From assembly GCA_012838795.1 (NCBI GenBank), contig DUOO01000026.1, positions 1 to 64,000 of the forward strand: 64,000 nucleotides of DNA, read 5' to 3'. Below the pieces are notes generated by a model. The model was not told where the DNA came from. It saw nothing but the letters and a program-made list of their open reading frames with translations, and made no database searches. Made by a program: the position numbers and the translations under genes. Below are positions 1 to 8,528 of this stretch, one piece after another (the first letter of the stretch is position 1; each line of letters begins with the position of its first letter). The DNA is from Clostridiaceae bacterium (GTDB taxonomy: Bacteria > Bacillota > Clostridia > Saccharofermentanales > DTU023).

Positions 1-140
1 CCTGGTTTCCTTTTCCTGATACAATGTATTTGGCTCAAAACGATTCTCCTTTGTTCGTATTTTTCCAATAACATTGTACAGAATTGTTGCGAGCCTTTTA
101 AATTTCATTTCATTTTACAACTCGCCTATCTGATCTGAAA

Positions 141-198
141 AATAAAAAGAGATTAACTCTCAACTTTATTTTTTATGCTTTCTTTGAGTTAATCTCTT
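141..198 (-). terminator. Rho-independent terminator after the SDR gene
   Basis: A perfect 13-bp inverted repeat (147-159 with 186-198) encloses a 26-nt loop. Read on the minus strand the stem is followed by a T-rich run (TTTTTATTTT). It lies about 35 bp beyond the SDR stop codon, so it most likely ends that transcript. The remaining bases 1-140 are AT-rich and show no gene or structure that I can support. Confidence 0.8.
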
Positions 199-234
199 AT
201 CAATTTCTAATCCGACAATTTGAATTTTGAGGAA

Positions 235-975
235 TTATGGCATATGTATACCACCGTTCGGTGTCAAGTAAGTACCGGTTGTATAGTCATTGGTAATCAA
301 ATATTCCATAGCATCAGCAACACATTTCGGATCACCGATTTTTCCCAGAGGTACTGTTGCAGCTAATGCGTTTAATTCATCTTGATTTACACCTTTTAAG
401 ATGTCTGTATCGATCATACCCGGGCAAATTGCATTTACACGAATATTTTTACCTGCATATTCCAAAGCTAAAGCACGTGTAAATCCGATAGCAGCAGATT
501 TGGATGCACAGTAGTCAGCTTGATTGATAACACCCATTAAACCACCGATTGATGAGATGTTTATTATGTTACCTTCTTCGGACTCTACCATATAAGGTAA
601 AACCAATCTTGTCATGTGCATCATGGAGAATAAGTTTACACCGATTAACCATTCATAATCGCCATGATCTTGTTGGTAGAAAGGAGCGTTATTGGAAACA
701 CCGGCATTATTAATTAATACATCGATTTTGTTCCCGAATTTTTCAACAGCTGCGTCTACAACTTTTTTACATTGATCATAATCGGATGCATCTGCTTGTA
801 CGTATAAGCCATCTACACCCATTTTTTGTAATTCTTCTAAATTCTTTTCACATTCTTTTTTGCTCGTATCGCTAACATAGTTCATAACAACGTTATAACC
901 CATCTTACCGAGACGAAGAACCATAGCCCTGCCTAAACCTCTGGAGCCACCTGTAACAATTGCAACTTTTGTCAT
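235..975 (-). CDS. SDR family NAD(P)-dependent oxidoreductase (FabG-like)
   Basis: Classical short-chain dehydrogenase of 246 residues, the usual family length. The N-terminus carries the cofactor glycine motif TGGSRGLGRA, followed by NNAG near residue 90, a catalytic Ser in ISSIGG and the YCASK active-site motif (YxxxK) near 155. PGMIDTDI follows, as in 3-oxoacyl-ACP reductases. The start is fixed by AGGAGG six bases upstream. It stands alone with its own terminator, not in a fatty-acid cluster, so a FabG role is unproven; it could act on a sugar, polyol or other carbonyl. The dihydroxyacetone kinase operon is divergent from it, which leaves a link to glycerol or polyol metabolism possible. 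Family call certain, substrate unknown. Confidence 0.9.
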   Translation of the reverse strand: MTKVAIVTGGSRGLGRAMVLRLGKMGYNVVMNYVSDTSKKECEKNLEELQKMGVDGLYVQADASDYDQCKKVVDAAVEKFGNKIDVLINNAGVSNNAPFYQQDHGDYEWLIGVNLFSMMHMTRLVLPYMVESEEGNIINISSIGGLMGVINQADYCASKSAAIGFTRALALEYAGKNIRVNAICPGMIDTDILKGVNQDELNALAATVPLGKIGDPKCVADAMEYLITNDYTTGTYLTPNGGIHMP

Positions 976-1287
976 AATATCCTCCTGAAAATTTGCATTA
1001 TTATTTATAATGAATAACTATATAGATATTCATTATTTTTATTATACTAACAAGAATTTGTTTTTCCGTAAACATTTACGGTTGTTTTTGTTTATACTGT
1101 CAAATATCGAAAGAATAAACCATGGAACATTGTATAAAACAGCAGTAATATAAATCAAGTATCTGATTATCTGTCATACCTGTTTCTTTACATATAGTGA
1201 CTTGAAACAATGAAGCAGAAAAACATAAAAACAAATAGTTGTTTTTTAGAAACAATCTGCATTTTTCACTAATATTTTGTCGACTTA

Positions 1288-1378
1288 TGTTATACTTAAT
1301 AAAGTAATATTTTATTTTTTAACAATCAGTAAATTGTCAATCTTGTTCATTGATTAAAAAAACATGAAAAATCAATGA
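1288..1378 (+). promoter_or_regulatory. Possible dha operon promoter and leader hairpin
   Basis: The 576-bp gap 976-1551 separates the divergent SDR and dhaK genes. It contains an extended -10 (TG-T-TATACT, 1288-1296) without a clear -35 element. About 50 bp downstream a 9-bp perfect inverted repeat (1347-1355 with 1370-1378) could form a leader hairpin or an operator. A good ribosome-binding sequence AAAGGAGG at 1391-1398 is followed by no ORF. Placement of the promoter is inference. Confidence 0.35.
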
Positions 1379-1551
1379 TTATCTTTAGCCAAAGGAGGTT
1401 GTTTTCAGTTTTTATACAAGAACAGAAGTATAATCCATTTTTCGAATTTTTTCTTTTCGAAATTAGAATTTTAACAGTAGTATTGAACTTTTCAAACATA
1501 ATGTATGACTAATTAAACACGACAAAATTGTAGAATTACGGGAGGCAAGCA

Positions 1552-2544
1552 ATGAAAAAATTTATTAATGATGTAGAAAATGTTGAAAATGAAATGATCG
1601 CAGGTCTGGTCAAAGCATATCCTCAATATCTCAGAAAACTTGATGATAGCCATGTATTGGTTCGCAAAGATGCAAAAGAAGGTAAAGTAGCTTTAGTCAG
1701 TGGCGGCGGCAGCGGCCACGAACCGGCACACGCAGGATTTGTCGGATATGGTATGCTCGACGCTGCAGTACCTGGTGCAGTGTTCACTTCCCCGACTCCT
1801 GATGCAGTGTATGAAGCCATTAAAGAAGTTGCCACGGACGAAGGTGTACTTTTAGTAATTAAAAACTATACCGGTGACGTTATGAATTTTGAAATGGCCA
1901 GTGATATGGCTCAAGGCGAAGGTATTAACGTTAAACAAGTTATTGTTGAAGATGACGTTGCTGTTGAAGACAGTACTTGGACTGTAGGCAGACGCGGAAT
2001 AGCAGGAACAATTTTTGTACACAAAATTGCAGGTGCTAAAGCAGAAACAGGTGCTTCACTTGATGATGTACAAGCAGTAGCCCAAAAAGTTTGTGATCAA
2101 GTAAGGTCCATGGGTGTTGCCATTACTCCGTGTACAGTACCGGCAAACGGCAAACCCGGTTTCGAACTGTCAGAAGATGAAATGGAAATCGGCATCGGTA
2201 TCCACGGTGAACCGGGTACACATCGTGAAACAGTCACACCGGTCAATGAGATTGTTGACCATTTACTGGAAAAAATCTTAGCGGATTTGGATTATACCGG
2301 AAGTGAAGTCGCTGTAATGATTAACGGTTCAGGCGGAACTCCTTTGATGGAGCTGTATATTATTATGAATCATGTTGCAGATGTATTGGAAGCAAAAGAT
2401 GTTAAAATTTATAAGAGTTTTGTCGGTGAATATATGACATCAATCGAAATGGCAGGATTCTCAATCAGCTTACTCAAACTGGATGCTGAAATGAAAGAAT
2501 TATTAGATGCAAAAGCTGACACTCCTGCCCTGACCGTCATCTAA
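1552..2544 (+). CDS. dhaK: Dihydroxyacetone kinase subunit DhaK
   Basis: Substrate-binding subunit of the PTS-dependent dihydroxyacetone kinase, which makes dihydroxyacetone phosphate. It has 330 residues. The glycine-rich GGGSGHEPAHAGF motif sits at about 51-63. GIHGEPG near 218 supplies the histidine that binds dihydroxyacetone covalently as a hemiaminal; H218 has the same number as in E. coli DhaK. The start is supported by GGGAGG nine bases upstream. The order dhaK-dhaL-dhaM on one strand gives the complete enzyme. Dihydroxyacetone is phosphorylated by DhaL-bound ADP that DhaM recharges, so the cytoplasmic complex draws on phosphoenolpyruvate through HPr. Confidence 0.97.
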   Translation: MKKFINDVENVENEMIAGLVKAYPQYLRKLDDSHVLVRKDAKEGKVALVSGGGSGHEPAHAGFVGYGMLDAAVPGAVFTSPTPDAVYEAIKEVATDEGVLLVIKNYTGDVMNFEMASDMAQGEGINVKQVIVEDDVAVEDSTWTVGRRGIAGTIFVHKIAGAKAETGASLDDVQAVAQKVCDQVRSMGVAITPCTVPANGKPGFELSEDEMEIGIGIHGEPGTHRETVTPVNEIVDHLLEKILADLDYTGSEVAVMINGSGGTPLMELYIIMNHVADVLEAKDVKIYKSFVGEYMTSIEMAGFSISLLKLDAEMKELLDAKADTPALTVI

Positions 2545-2574
2545 TTCCATCAATTGTGACAAATTAAGATTTCA

Positions 2575-2611
2575 TTAACTGCCGGTATTTTTCTTAACTG
2601 CCGGCAGTTAA
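2575..2611 (+). repeat. dhaK-dhaL intercistronic hairpin
   Basis: TTAACTGCCGG (2575-2585) pairs over 11 bp with CCGGCAGTTAA (2601-2611). The decamer TAACTGCCGG is also directly repeated at 2595-2604, where TAACTGCCGGCAGTTA (2595-2610) is itself a perfect palindrome, so alternative folds exist. No T-run follows, so it is not an ordinary terminator. An RNA processing, stabilising or attenuating element that sets the dhaK:dhaL ratio, or an operator, would fit. Confidence 0.6.
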
Positions 2612-2650
2612 ACATCAACTATAAATTTTATTGTATTAAAGGAAAATCAC

Positions 2651-3280
2651 ATGAGCGTTAATAAAGAAACTCTATTGAACATTATTAAATGTATGCAAAA
2701 AAACATTACCGAAAACAGGGAATATCTTTCCGATTTAGATCGTGAAATCGGTGACGGTGACCATGGAATCAATATGGATCGCGGCTTTCAGGAAGTAATG
2801 AAAAAAATGGATGAAATGGAAAATCAGGATTTGGCAGGAATCTTGCGAACCACAGGCATGACTCTGGCTTTCAAGGTCGGTGGTGCATCAGGTCCCTTAT
2901 ATGGTACAGCTTTTATGAAAGCAAGCGATGTACTTAAAGGTAAAGAAGAAATTGTAATTGCAGATTTACCTGCTCTTTTAGAAGCCGGAATCGGCGGAAT
3001 CCAAATGCGAGGCAAAGCCGAACAGTATGAAAAAACTATGTTGGATGCTCTTATTCCTGCAAAAAATGCTTTGGAAGAAGCTTTAGCCAATGGCAGCAGT
3101 TCAGAGGAAGCAATTAAAGCAATGCTTGATGCCTGTGAAGCAGGAACTGAATATACAAAAACAATAAAAGCAACTAAAGGCAGAGCAAGTTATATCGGCG
3201 AGCGGAGTATCGGTCACATGGATCCCGGTGCTGCTTCATCATTGGTTCTGTTGCGATCAATTGCCGAAGTCATAAAATAG
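2651..3280 (+). CDS. dhaL: Dihydroxyacetone kinase subunit DhaL
   Basis: Nucleotide-binding subunit of dihydroxyacetone kinase, 209 residues. The DREIGDGDHG motif near residue 30-39 provides the aspartates that hold the two Mg2+ ions of the permanently bound ADP. GGASGPLYG (around 77-85) and DPGAASS near the C-terminus are the other family signatures. The start follows AAAGGA. It lies 106 bp after dhaK, across the hairpin, and 13 bp before dhaM. Activity requires rephosphorylation of the bound ADP by DhaM. All expected metal ligands are visible. Confidence 0.96.
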   Translation: MSVNKETLLNIIKCMQKNITENREYLSDLDREIGDGDHGINMDRGFQEVMKKMDEMENQDLAGILRTTGMTLAFKVGGASGPLYGTAFMKASDVLKGKEEIVIADLPALLEAGIGGIQMRGKAEQYEKTMLDALIPAKNALEEALANGSSSEEAIKAMLDACEAGTEYTKTIKATKGRASYIGERSIGHMDPGAASSLVLLRSIAEVIK

Positions 3281-3293
3281 AGCGGAGTAGTAA

Positions 3294-3674
3294 ATGGTAG
3301 GAATATTACTTGTTTCACATGTTCAAAGCTTGGCTGACGGTGTGAAAGATTTAGCTAAAATGATTGCTCCTGCAGTTCCGATCGTTGCTGTAGGCGGATT
3401 ATCTGATGGAAGTCCCGGAACAGATGTTGAGAGAATATATTCCGGATTAAACGAAGTTGACCAAGGTGACGGTGTAATGATTTTCATGGATCTCGGAAGT
3501 GCGGTAATGAGTACCGAAATGGCACTGGAGTTTAATCCGAATGATAAGCATATTATGCAAAACGCCCCGATGGTTGAAGGAACAATAGTTGCAGCATCAG
3601 CTATTCAAGTCGGAAGCACAATTGAAGATGCTTGCGATTTGGTTGAAAGCCAAAAAAACATTGATAAATTTTAG
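3294..3674 (+). CDS. dhaM: DhaM, PTS EIIA-Man-type phosphotransfer protein
   Basis: Short DhaM of 126 residues consisting only of the EIIA-mannose-like domain, as in Lactococcus and unlike the three-domain E. coli protein. LLVSHVQSLADG places the phosphorylated histidine at residue 9. It takes phosphate from HPr and passes it to ADP held by DhaL. GGAG lies upstream of the ATG, and the gene starts 13 bp after dhaL. General PTS enzyme I and HPr must be encoded elsewhere. Confidence 0.93.
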   Translation: MVGILLVSHVQSLADGVKDLAKMIAPAVPIVAVGGLSDGSPGTDVERIYSGLNEVDQGDGVMIFMDLGSAVMSTEMALEFNPNDKHIMQNAPMVEGTIVAASAIQVGSTIEDACDLVESQKNIDKF

Positions 3675-3804
3675 TCTTGCAATGATGATGAATTATCCTT
3701 ATAATACTTTGGTGTAGCAAAAATCCTGACTCTGATTCAGTAAATAATTATTAGCAGAATTAGTGCCGGTTACAACGGCAATATTAATAAACTAGGAGTA
3801 TTAA

Positions 3805-4047
3805 ATGGGCGTTTTGATAACAATATTAGCGATCGTAGATATCATCATAGCAATTGTTTTAGTAGTTTTGGTAATTTCTCAAGAAGGAAATTCACAAGGA
3901 ATGGGACGTTCAATCCAAGGTGGTTCGGATACGTTCTTCGGAACCGGGCAAGCAAAAAGTAAAGAACAACTGCAAAAAAGATTAACAGCAATTGCTGCTA
4001 CGCTTTTTGCGATTCTGACTATTGTGCTTTACTTGTTAACCAGATAA
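3805..4047 (+). CDS. secG: Preprotein translocase subunit SecG
   Basis: Small membrane subunit of the SecYEG translocon, 80 residues. Two transmembrane helices (about 3-24 and 58-78) flank a Gly/Gln-rich cytoplasmic loop with the SecG-type run SQEGNSQGMGRSIQGG. TAGGAG precedes the ATG. The frequent downstream partners rnr and smpB are absent; the gene ends at a strong terminator shared with rho. Similar SecG loops and length make the call secure despite the small size. Confidence 0.9.
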   Translation: MGVLITILAIVDIIIAIVLVVLVISQEGNSQGMGRSIQGGSDTFFGTGQAKSKEQLQKRLTAIAATLFAILTIVLYLLTR

Positions 4048-4087
4048 CTTATGTTTACAAGAATTAGATTAACTAAGAATACTTAAA

Positions 4088-4120
4088 TAAAAAATCGCCT
4101 TCACGGCGATTTTTTATTTT
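4088..4120. terminator. Bidirectional terminator between secG and rho
   Basis: A perfect 9-bp stem AAAATCGCC/GGCGATTTT (4091-4099 with 4105-4113) closes a 5-nt loop. A T-run follows on the plus strand and an A-rich stretch precedes it, which gives a T-run on the minus strand. It can end both the secG transcript and the oncoming rho transcript. Confidence 0.9.
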
Positions 4121-4197
4121 GCTATTTCTACATATTCAAGATAATCAGCATAACCTTCTACAGCTAAATAAATACTTCTAATTTGGTTATTATAACT

Positions 4198-6039
4198 TTA
4201 TCCTGCTTTGTTATTACCGTTATTATCATTGCCTTTCGGCATTGAACCGCGCATCGCTTCAAATAAATCCTGGTCTTTCAATGATATGCTGATTGAATTG
4301 GTAAATTGTTCATTATTTTTGGTTTTCAGTAATAAGCTGATCATGGTTTCAGTAACTGCCGCTGTTTCTAAAGATGAGAAAGCTTTACGCATTGCCCAAA
4401 CTGTATTTAATTCTTGGGTTTTCATCAGCAATTCTTCTCTTCTCGTACTTGAACGATTTAAATCAATTGCAGGGAAAATTCTTCTTTCAGCTAACTTGCG
4501 ATCCAAGTATACTTCCATATTGCCCGTACCTTTGAATTCCTCAAAGATAACTTCATCCATACGCGAACCTGTTTCAACCAGAGCCGTCGCAATAATCGTT
4601 AAACTGCCACCATTTTCAATATTTCTTGCCGCTCCGAAGAAACGCTTCGGTCCGTACAAAGCGCCGGGATCCAAACCGCCGGAAAGGGTTCTGCCGGTAG
4701 GGTTAATCGTCAAATTATATGCTCTTGACATTCTGGTAATGCTGTCCAACAAGATTACAACATCCTGGCCCAATTCTACTAAACGCATTGCTCTCGCCAA
4801 AACCAATTCCGTTACCTTGACATGATTTTCCGGTGTCTTGTCAAAAGTAGAATAAACTACTTCTCCCTTGATTGATCTTTGCATATCGGTAACTTCTTCC
4901 GGACGTTCATCAATCAAGAGCACAAATAATTTGGTATCAGGATTATTGATACTGATCGCATTAGCGATTTTTTGCAAAAGAATTGTCTTCCCCGCTTTAG
5001 GAGGTGAAACTATCATACCTCTTTGTCCTTTGCCGATTGGAGATACTAAATCAATCATCCGTGTGGAAAGTTCTTTGGTATCAGTTTCCAGAATGTATTT
5101 TTCATTGGGATAAATCGGAGTCAAGCGATCAAAGTTTTTTCTGTGATGCATTTGTTCAGGAGGTATTTCGTTGATAAAATCAATATACGTTAAAGCCCGA
5201 TAACGATCGGCATCACGCTGATCTTTACATGGTCCCGTTATTTTATCTCCGTCCCTTAAATTAAAGCGTCTGATAAATTGAGGCGGAACATATACATCGT
5301 TATTGCTTTGCAAGTAATTCTCAACTCTGAGAAAACCGTAATTATCCGGCATAATTTCAAGAATTCCTGAAACAATTTCCAACTCTTCTTTTTCTTTGGG
5401 TTCTTTTAAGTCTTTTGTAGTTTGATCTTTGGAGTCATTTGCTTGAGATTTCTTGGAATCCGACTTGCTTTTTTGCTCAGAAGAATCTGCTTTTAATTCA
5501 ATGATTTTTTTATCAGTTGCTTTAGTTCGTCGGGTCCTCGTTCTTTTGTTTGATTTTGCCGTGTTTTTTTCATCATCTGAATCTTCCTCAGCAATATCAA
5601 GTAAATTCTTTTCAGATGATTCTTCTGCGATCTCTGTTAAGTTTTCTTCAGATTGATCTTCAGAAATCTCTTCCGGTAAATTTTCTGAAGACTCTTCTAA
5701 AGATTTATCTGAAGATTCTTTAGAAACCGGTTCTTCTGACATGACCAAATTTGTTTGGCCATCTTGATTCTCGTCTTTGGAAGCTAATTCAGTCTTCTTA
5801 GTCCTGCCGGTCGTTCTTTTATTGATTGTCTTTTCCGGTTCAGCTTCAGATTTCTCCGGAGTTGTTTTACCCGCTTCTGCTACAGCTTGCGTTTCAGACT
5901 CTTCTTCAATTTTTTGTAAGAACTCCAATATCTGAGCCTTTGTCATACGATTAGTTTCTTTCGGAGTAAGTAAACCGGCCAGATGAGCAATCTCTACGAG
6001 ATCTCTCTTGGTCTTGCCCTTGAGTTTTGATAGCGACAT
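4198..6039 (-). CDS. rho: Transcription termination factor Rho with acidic insert
   Basis: Hexameric RNA helicase that ends transcription. At 613 residues it is about 190 longer than the E. coli protein. Domains: Rho_N helical domain (1-43), a low-complexity Glu/Ser/Lys insert (about 45-220, repeated EE and SSE runs), the cold-shock RNA-binding fold (about 221-285, with NYGFLR), and the RecA-like ATPase with Walker A SPPKAGKT near 345-352, Walker B VVILLDSITR and the R-loop region SGGLDPGALYGPKRFFG. All catalytic motifs are intact. Long inserts here are known from other Clostridia and Actinobacteria and can alter RNA binding or phase behaviour. GAGGAG precedes the ATG. The 285 bp between it and the mreB stop is AT-rich leader DNA, a possible site for Rho autoregulation. 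Confidence 0.97.
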   Translation of the reverse strand: MSLSKLKGKTKRDLVEIAHLAGLLTPKETNRMTKAQILEFLQKIEEESETQAVAEAGKTTPEKSEAEPEKTINKRTTGRTKKTELASKDENQDGQTNLVMSEEPVSKESSDKSLEESSENLPEEISEDQSEENLTEIAEESSEKNLLDIAEEDSDDEKNTAKSNKRTRTRRTKATDKKIIELKADSSEQKSKSDSKKSQANDSKDQTTKDLKEPKEKEELEIVSGILEIMPDNYGFLRVENYLQSNNDVYVPPQFIRRFNLRDGDKITGPCKDQRDADRYRALTYIDFINEIPPEQMHHRKNFDRLTPIYPNEKYILETDTKELSTRMIDLVSPIGKGQRGMIVSPPKAGKTILLQKIANAISINNPDTKLFVLLIDERPEEVTDMQRSIKGEVVYSTFDKTPENHVKVTELVLARAMRLVELGQDVVILLDSITRMSRAYNLTINPTGRTLSGGLDPGALYGPKRFFGAARNIENGGSLTIIATALVETGSRMDEVIFEEFKGTGNMEVYLDRKLAERRIFPAIDLNRSSTRREELLMKTQELNTVWAMRKAFSSLETAAVTETMISLLLKTKNNEQFTNSISISLKDQDLFEAMRGSMPKGNDNNGNNKAG

Positions 6040-6324
6040 AAAATTCTCCTCTTGTCGATGTTTGTTTTATATTTAATTAATATATTAATATTTGCAATTA
6101 AGTTGGGTATATTCAGAATAATCGGAAGTAGATTAGAATAATATAATATTTTTTACTTTTGGTCAAGATTTACCTGACTTTTAGTTCTTATTTGTCTTTA
6201 GTTATTATCATTTCTTAATTCAATAATCAAATATCTGCCATTGCACTCAAACTGAATAATTTGAACAATTGCGGATTACCGGATTGATTATTGCCGGTAA
6301 TTCGCAAATATCTTATAAAATTTA

Positions 6325-7332
6325 TCAACCGCTCAAAGCATCAAATTTATCCATAATATTCAGTGCCAGTCCGGTTCCGATCGCTACACATGAAATCGGA
6401 TCTTCAGCAATCAGGATTTCTACGCCTACTTTTGCTTCTAACATCCGATCAATACCATATAGTAATGTTCCGCCACCAGTCATCATGATTCCTCTTTGTG
6501 AAATATCTGCCATTAATTCAGGCGGCGTGCGTTCCAATACACTGTGAACACCTTCAAAAATCTGATTGACCGGTTCTTCCAATGCTTCCAACATTTCGGT
6601 TGAAGTTAATGTCAATGTTGCAGGCATACCGGTGATTAGATTTCTCCCTCTAACTTCCATACTTAATTCTTCATCACGCGGATAAGCACAACCTATATTG
6701 ATTTTCAAATCTTCCGCCGTTTGTTCGCCGATTAAGACATTATGTTTACGTCTGATGTATTTAATAATAGCTTGGTCGAATGCATCACCGGCAATCTTTA
6801 ATGATTCTTCTACAACCGGTTGACACATTGAAATAACTGCTATATCCGTAGTTCCCCCACCGATGTCTAAAATCATCGAACCGTTGGCTTGAGTAATATC
6901 AATGCCTGCTCCGATTGCTGCGGCAATCGGTTCTCTAATCAAGTAAACATCTTTTGCTCCGGCACGTCTGCATGCGTCTTCTACTGCTTTCTGTTCTACT
7001 TGTGTAATTACGGTCGGAACACAAACGACTATTGTCGGTTTGAAATATCTTGCTAAAAATCCGGTTGAAACTCTGCTGATAAAAGCTTTGAGCATAACCT
7101 CGGTCACTTTAAAATCTGAAATCACACCATCCTTTAAAGGTCGGACAGCCTCAACCATTTCGGGAGTTCTCCCTAACATTAAACTTGCACTTTCGCCAAC
7201 TGCCAATACTTTACCTGTACGCGAATTAATTGCCACAACTGAAGGTTCGCGTAGTACAATGCCCTTGCCGCGAACATAAATCAGGACACTTGAAGTACCT
7301 AAATCAATGCCCATGTTCATTCCTAAACCCAT
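6325..7332 (-). CDS. Rod shape-determining protein MreB/Mbl
   Basis: Bacterial actin of 335 residues that guides lateral wall synthesis at the membrane. The N-terminus has the phosphate-1 motif GIDLGTSSVLIYV; EPSVVA and VRPLKDGVISDF are typical. The phosphate-2 motif ILDIGGGTTDIAV lies near 155-170, and the adenosine motif MMTGGGTLLYG near 285-295. It stands alone without mreC or mreD, as for the Mbl/MreBH paralogues of Firmicutes, so it may be Mbl rather than MreB. GAGGT is seven bases upstream of the ATG. Family certain, paralogue assignment open. Confidence 0.93.
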   Translation of the reverse strand: MGLGMNMGIDLGTSSVLIYVRGKGIVLREPSVVAINSRTGKVLAVGESASLMLGRTPEMVEAVRPLKDGVISDFKVTEVMLKAFISRVSTGFLARYFKPTIVVCVPTVITQVEQKAVEDACRRAGAKDVYLIREPIAAAIGAGIDITQANGSMILDIGGGTTDIAVISMCQPVVEESLKIAGDAFDQAIIKYIRRKHNVLIGEQTAEDLKINIGCAYPRDEELSMEVRGRNLITGMPATLTLTSTEMLEALEEPVNQIFEGVHSVLERTPPELMADISQRGIMMTGGGTLLYGIDRMLEAKVGVEILIAEDPISCVAIGTGLALNIMDKFDALSG

Positions 7333-7529
7333 GGATGTTACCTCGAAAATCTATATAAAAACGAATTAGTCTAAATTAAAACTATACTGAAAAAATTAAC
7401 TGTTTCTAAAAGTACTTATTTCAGAATAGTCAGTGGTTAAATCATACAATATATATATTATTTTCGCAAATGAAATACAAGGTCCAGTCTTAAGATTTGT
7501 TTAAAGGATTTATTACTATATTATTTCAA

Positions 7530-7567
7530 AATGCTCACCTATTGCAGATTCACAACAGATGAGCATT
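7530..7567 (-). terminator. Probable terminator of the ydjIGH-like operon
   Basis: In the 316-bp gap 7333-7648 the arms 7530-7540 and 7557-7567 pair over 11 bp when read as minus-strand RNA (one G-U), with a 16-nt loop. Only a short T stretch (TTTT) follows. It lies about 80 bp beyond the TPM gene stop. Nothing else in this gap looks like a gene. Confidence 0.5.
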
Positions 7568-7648
7568 AATACAATTAAATCATGGCAATTTTAACTTCTG
7601 ATAAATACCGATCGTTCTCACTACAGGGAAGGATCAGTATAGCATCAA

Positions 7649-8500
7649 TTAGAACTTTCCACTGGAGCCTCCATGCCTTGAGCCGGAAGATGAAGTATGA
7701 GTTCTGGATCCGCCTCTGCTGCCTCCTCCGCTACTGCCGGAAGAACTTTCCTTCGGTTTAGCTGTCCGCGTAACATTGCTATATAGATAGATATCTCGTT
7801 GATCGGTCAAAACAAAACTGTCCGCTGCAATATAATCATCTGCACCGACTTTTCTGCGTACAGATTTCAGATTAGCCTTCATACCGCCGACAACACTAAA
7901 GGCAATAATCACACCAAGTCCGATTGCAGCAGGCAACCAATACCAAGCTAACGGTTTTTTCGGTAAATGACCATAATCATACGGTTCACCTTTGGCAGCT
8001 TGTTTTAAAAACTGATCAGACAGATCTGCAAATTTATTGAAACCTTTAGCATATTCGGCATCACTTATATATGATAAAAACTGTTCCGTCATATACCTCT
8101 GACCGGCATCGGTAAATGTCTCTATTCCGGAACCATGAATAGTAATCGCCCAATCTCTATACTCCATGCTGATCAGAAATAATATTCCGTCACGATTCGG
8201 TCCGAAACCATAACCGTTATAATCAAAATAATTATCAGCAAATTCTGTTGCGGTTTTGCCTTCCAAGGAATAGACCGTGACTATAGCCACATCAGTTTGA
8301 TGCTTCTCACTGATCGAGTCCAATTTATCCAGCAATTTTTCTTCTTCGGAATTTGTTAACAAATCAGCATTATCAACTAATCTCGGCAACAATCTCTCGT
8401 CCGGAATCATCTGGGCATCAACATTGAACGGTATCAATAAAACCGTGAAAATTACGCTGAGCAAAAGAGTTATTGCATTAAGATATTTTTTTTGTTTCAT
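7649..8500 (-). CDS. TPM-domain membrane protein, YdjH-like
   Basis: About 284 residues from the start chosen here. A signal peptide (KKYLNAITLLLSVIFTVLL, cleavage near DAQ) leads into an extracytoplasmic TPM domain (about 35-150, with the NRDGILFLIS segment). A transmembrane helix follows (about 190-212), then a Ser/Gly-rich tail ending HGGSSGKF. The start at 8500 is preferred because GGAG lies six bases upstream; longer readings would overlap the previous gene. Last gene of a three-gene operon matching B. subtilis ydjI-ydjG-ydjH, whose products form a membrane complex linked to PspA-type envelope stress. No pspA homologue lies next to it. Enzyme activity for TPM domains is not established. 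Confidence 0.82.
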   Translation of the reverse strand: MKQKKYLNAITLLLSVIFTVLLIPFNVDAQMIPDERLLPRLVDNADLLTNSEEEKLLDKLDSISEKHQTDVAIVTVYSLEGKTATEFADNYFDYNGYGFGPNRDGILFLISMEYRDWAITIHGSGIETFTDAGQRYMTEQFLSYISDAEYAKGFNKFADLSDQFLKQAAKGEPYDYGHLPKKPLAWYWLPAAIGLGVIIAFSVVGGMKANLKSVRRKVGADDYIAADSFVLTDQRDIYLYSNVTRTAKPKESSSGSSGGGSRGGSRTHTSSSGSRHGGSSGKF

Positions 8501-8528
8501 ATTCATCTCCATTTTCTCAACGTAATGC

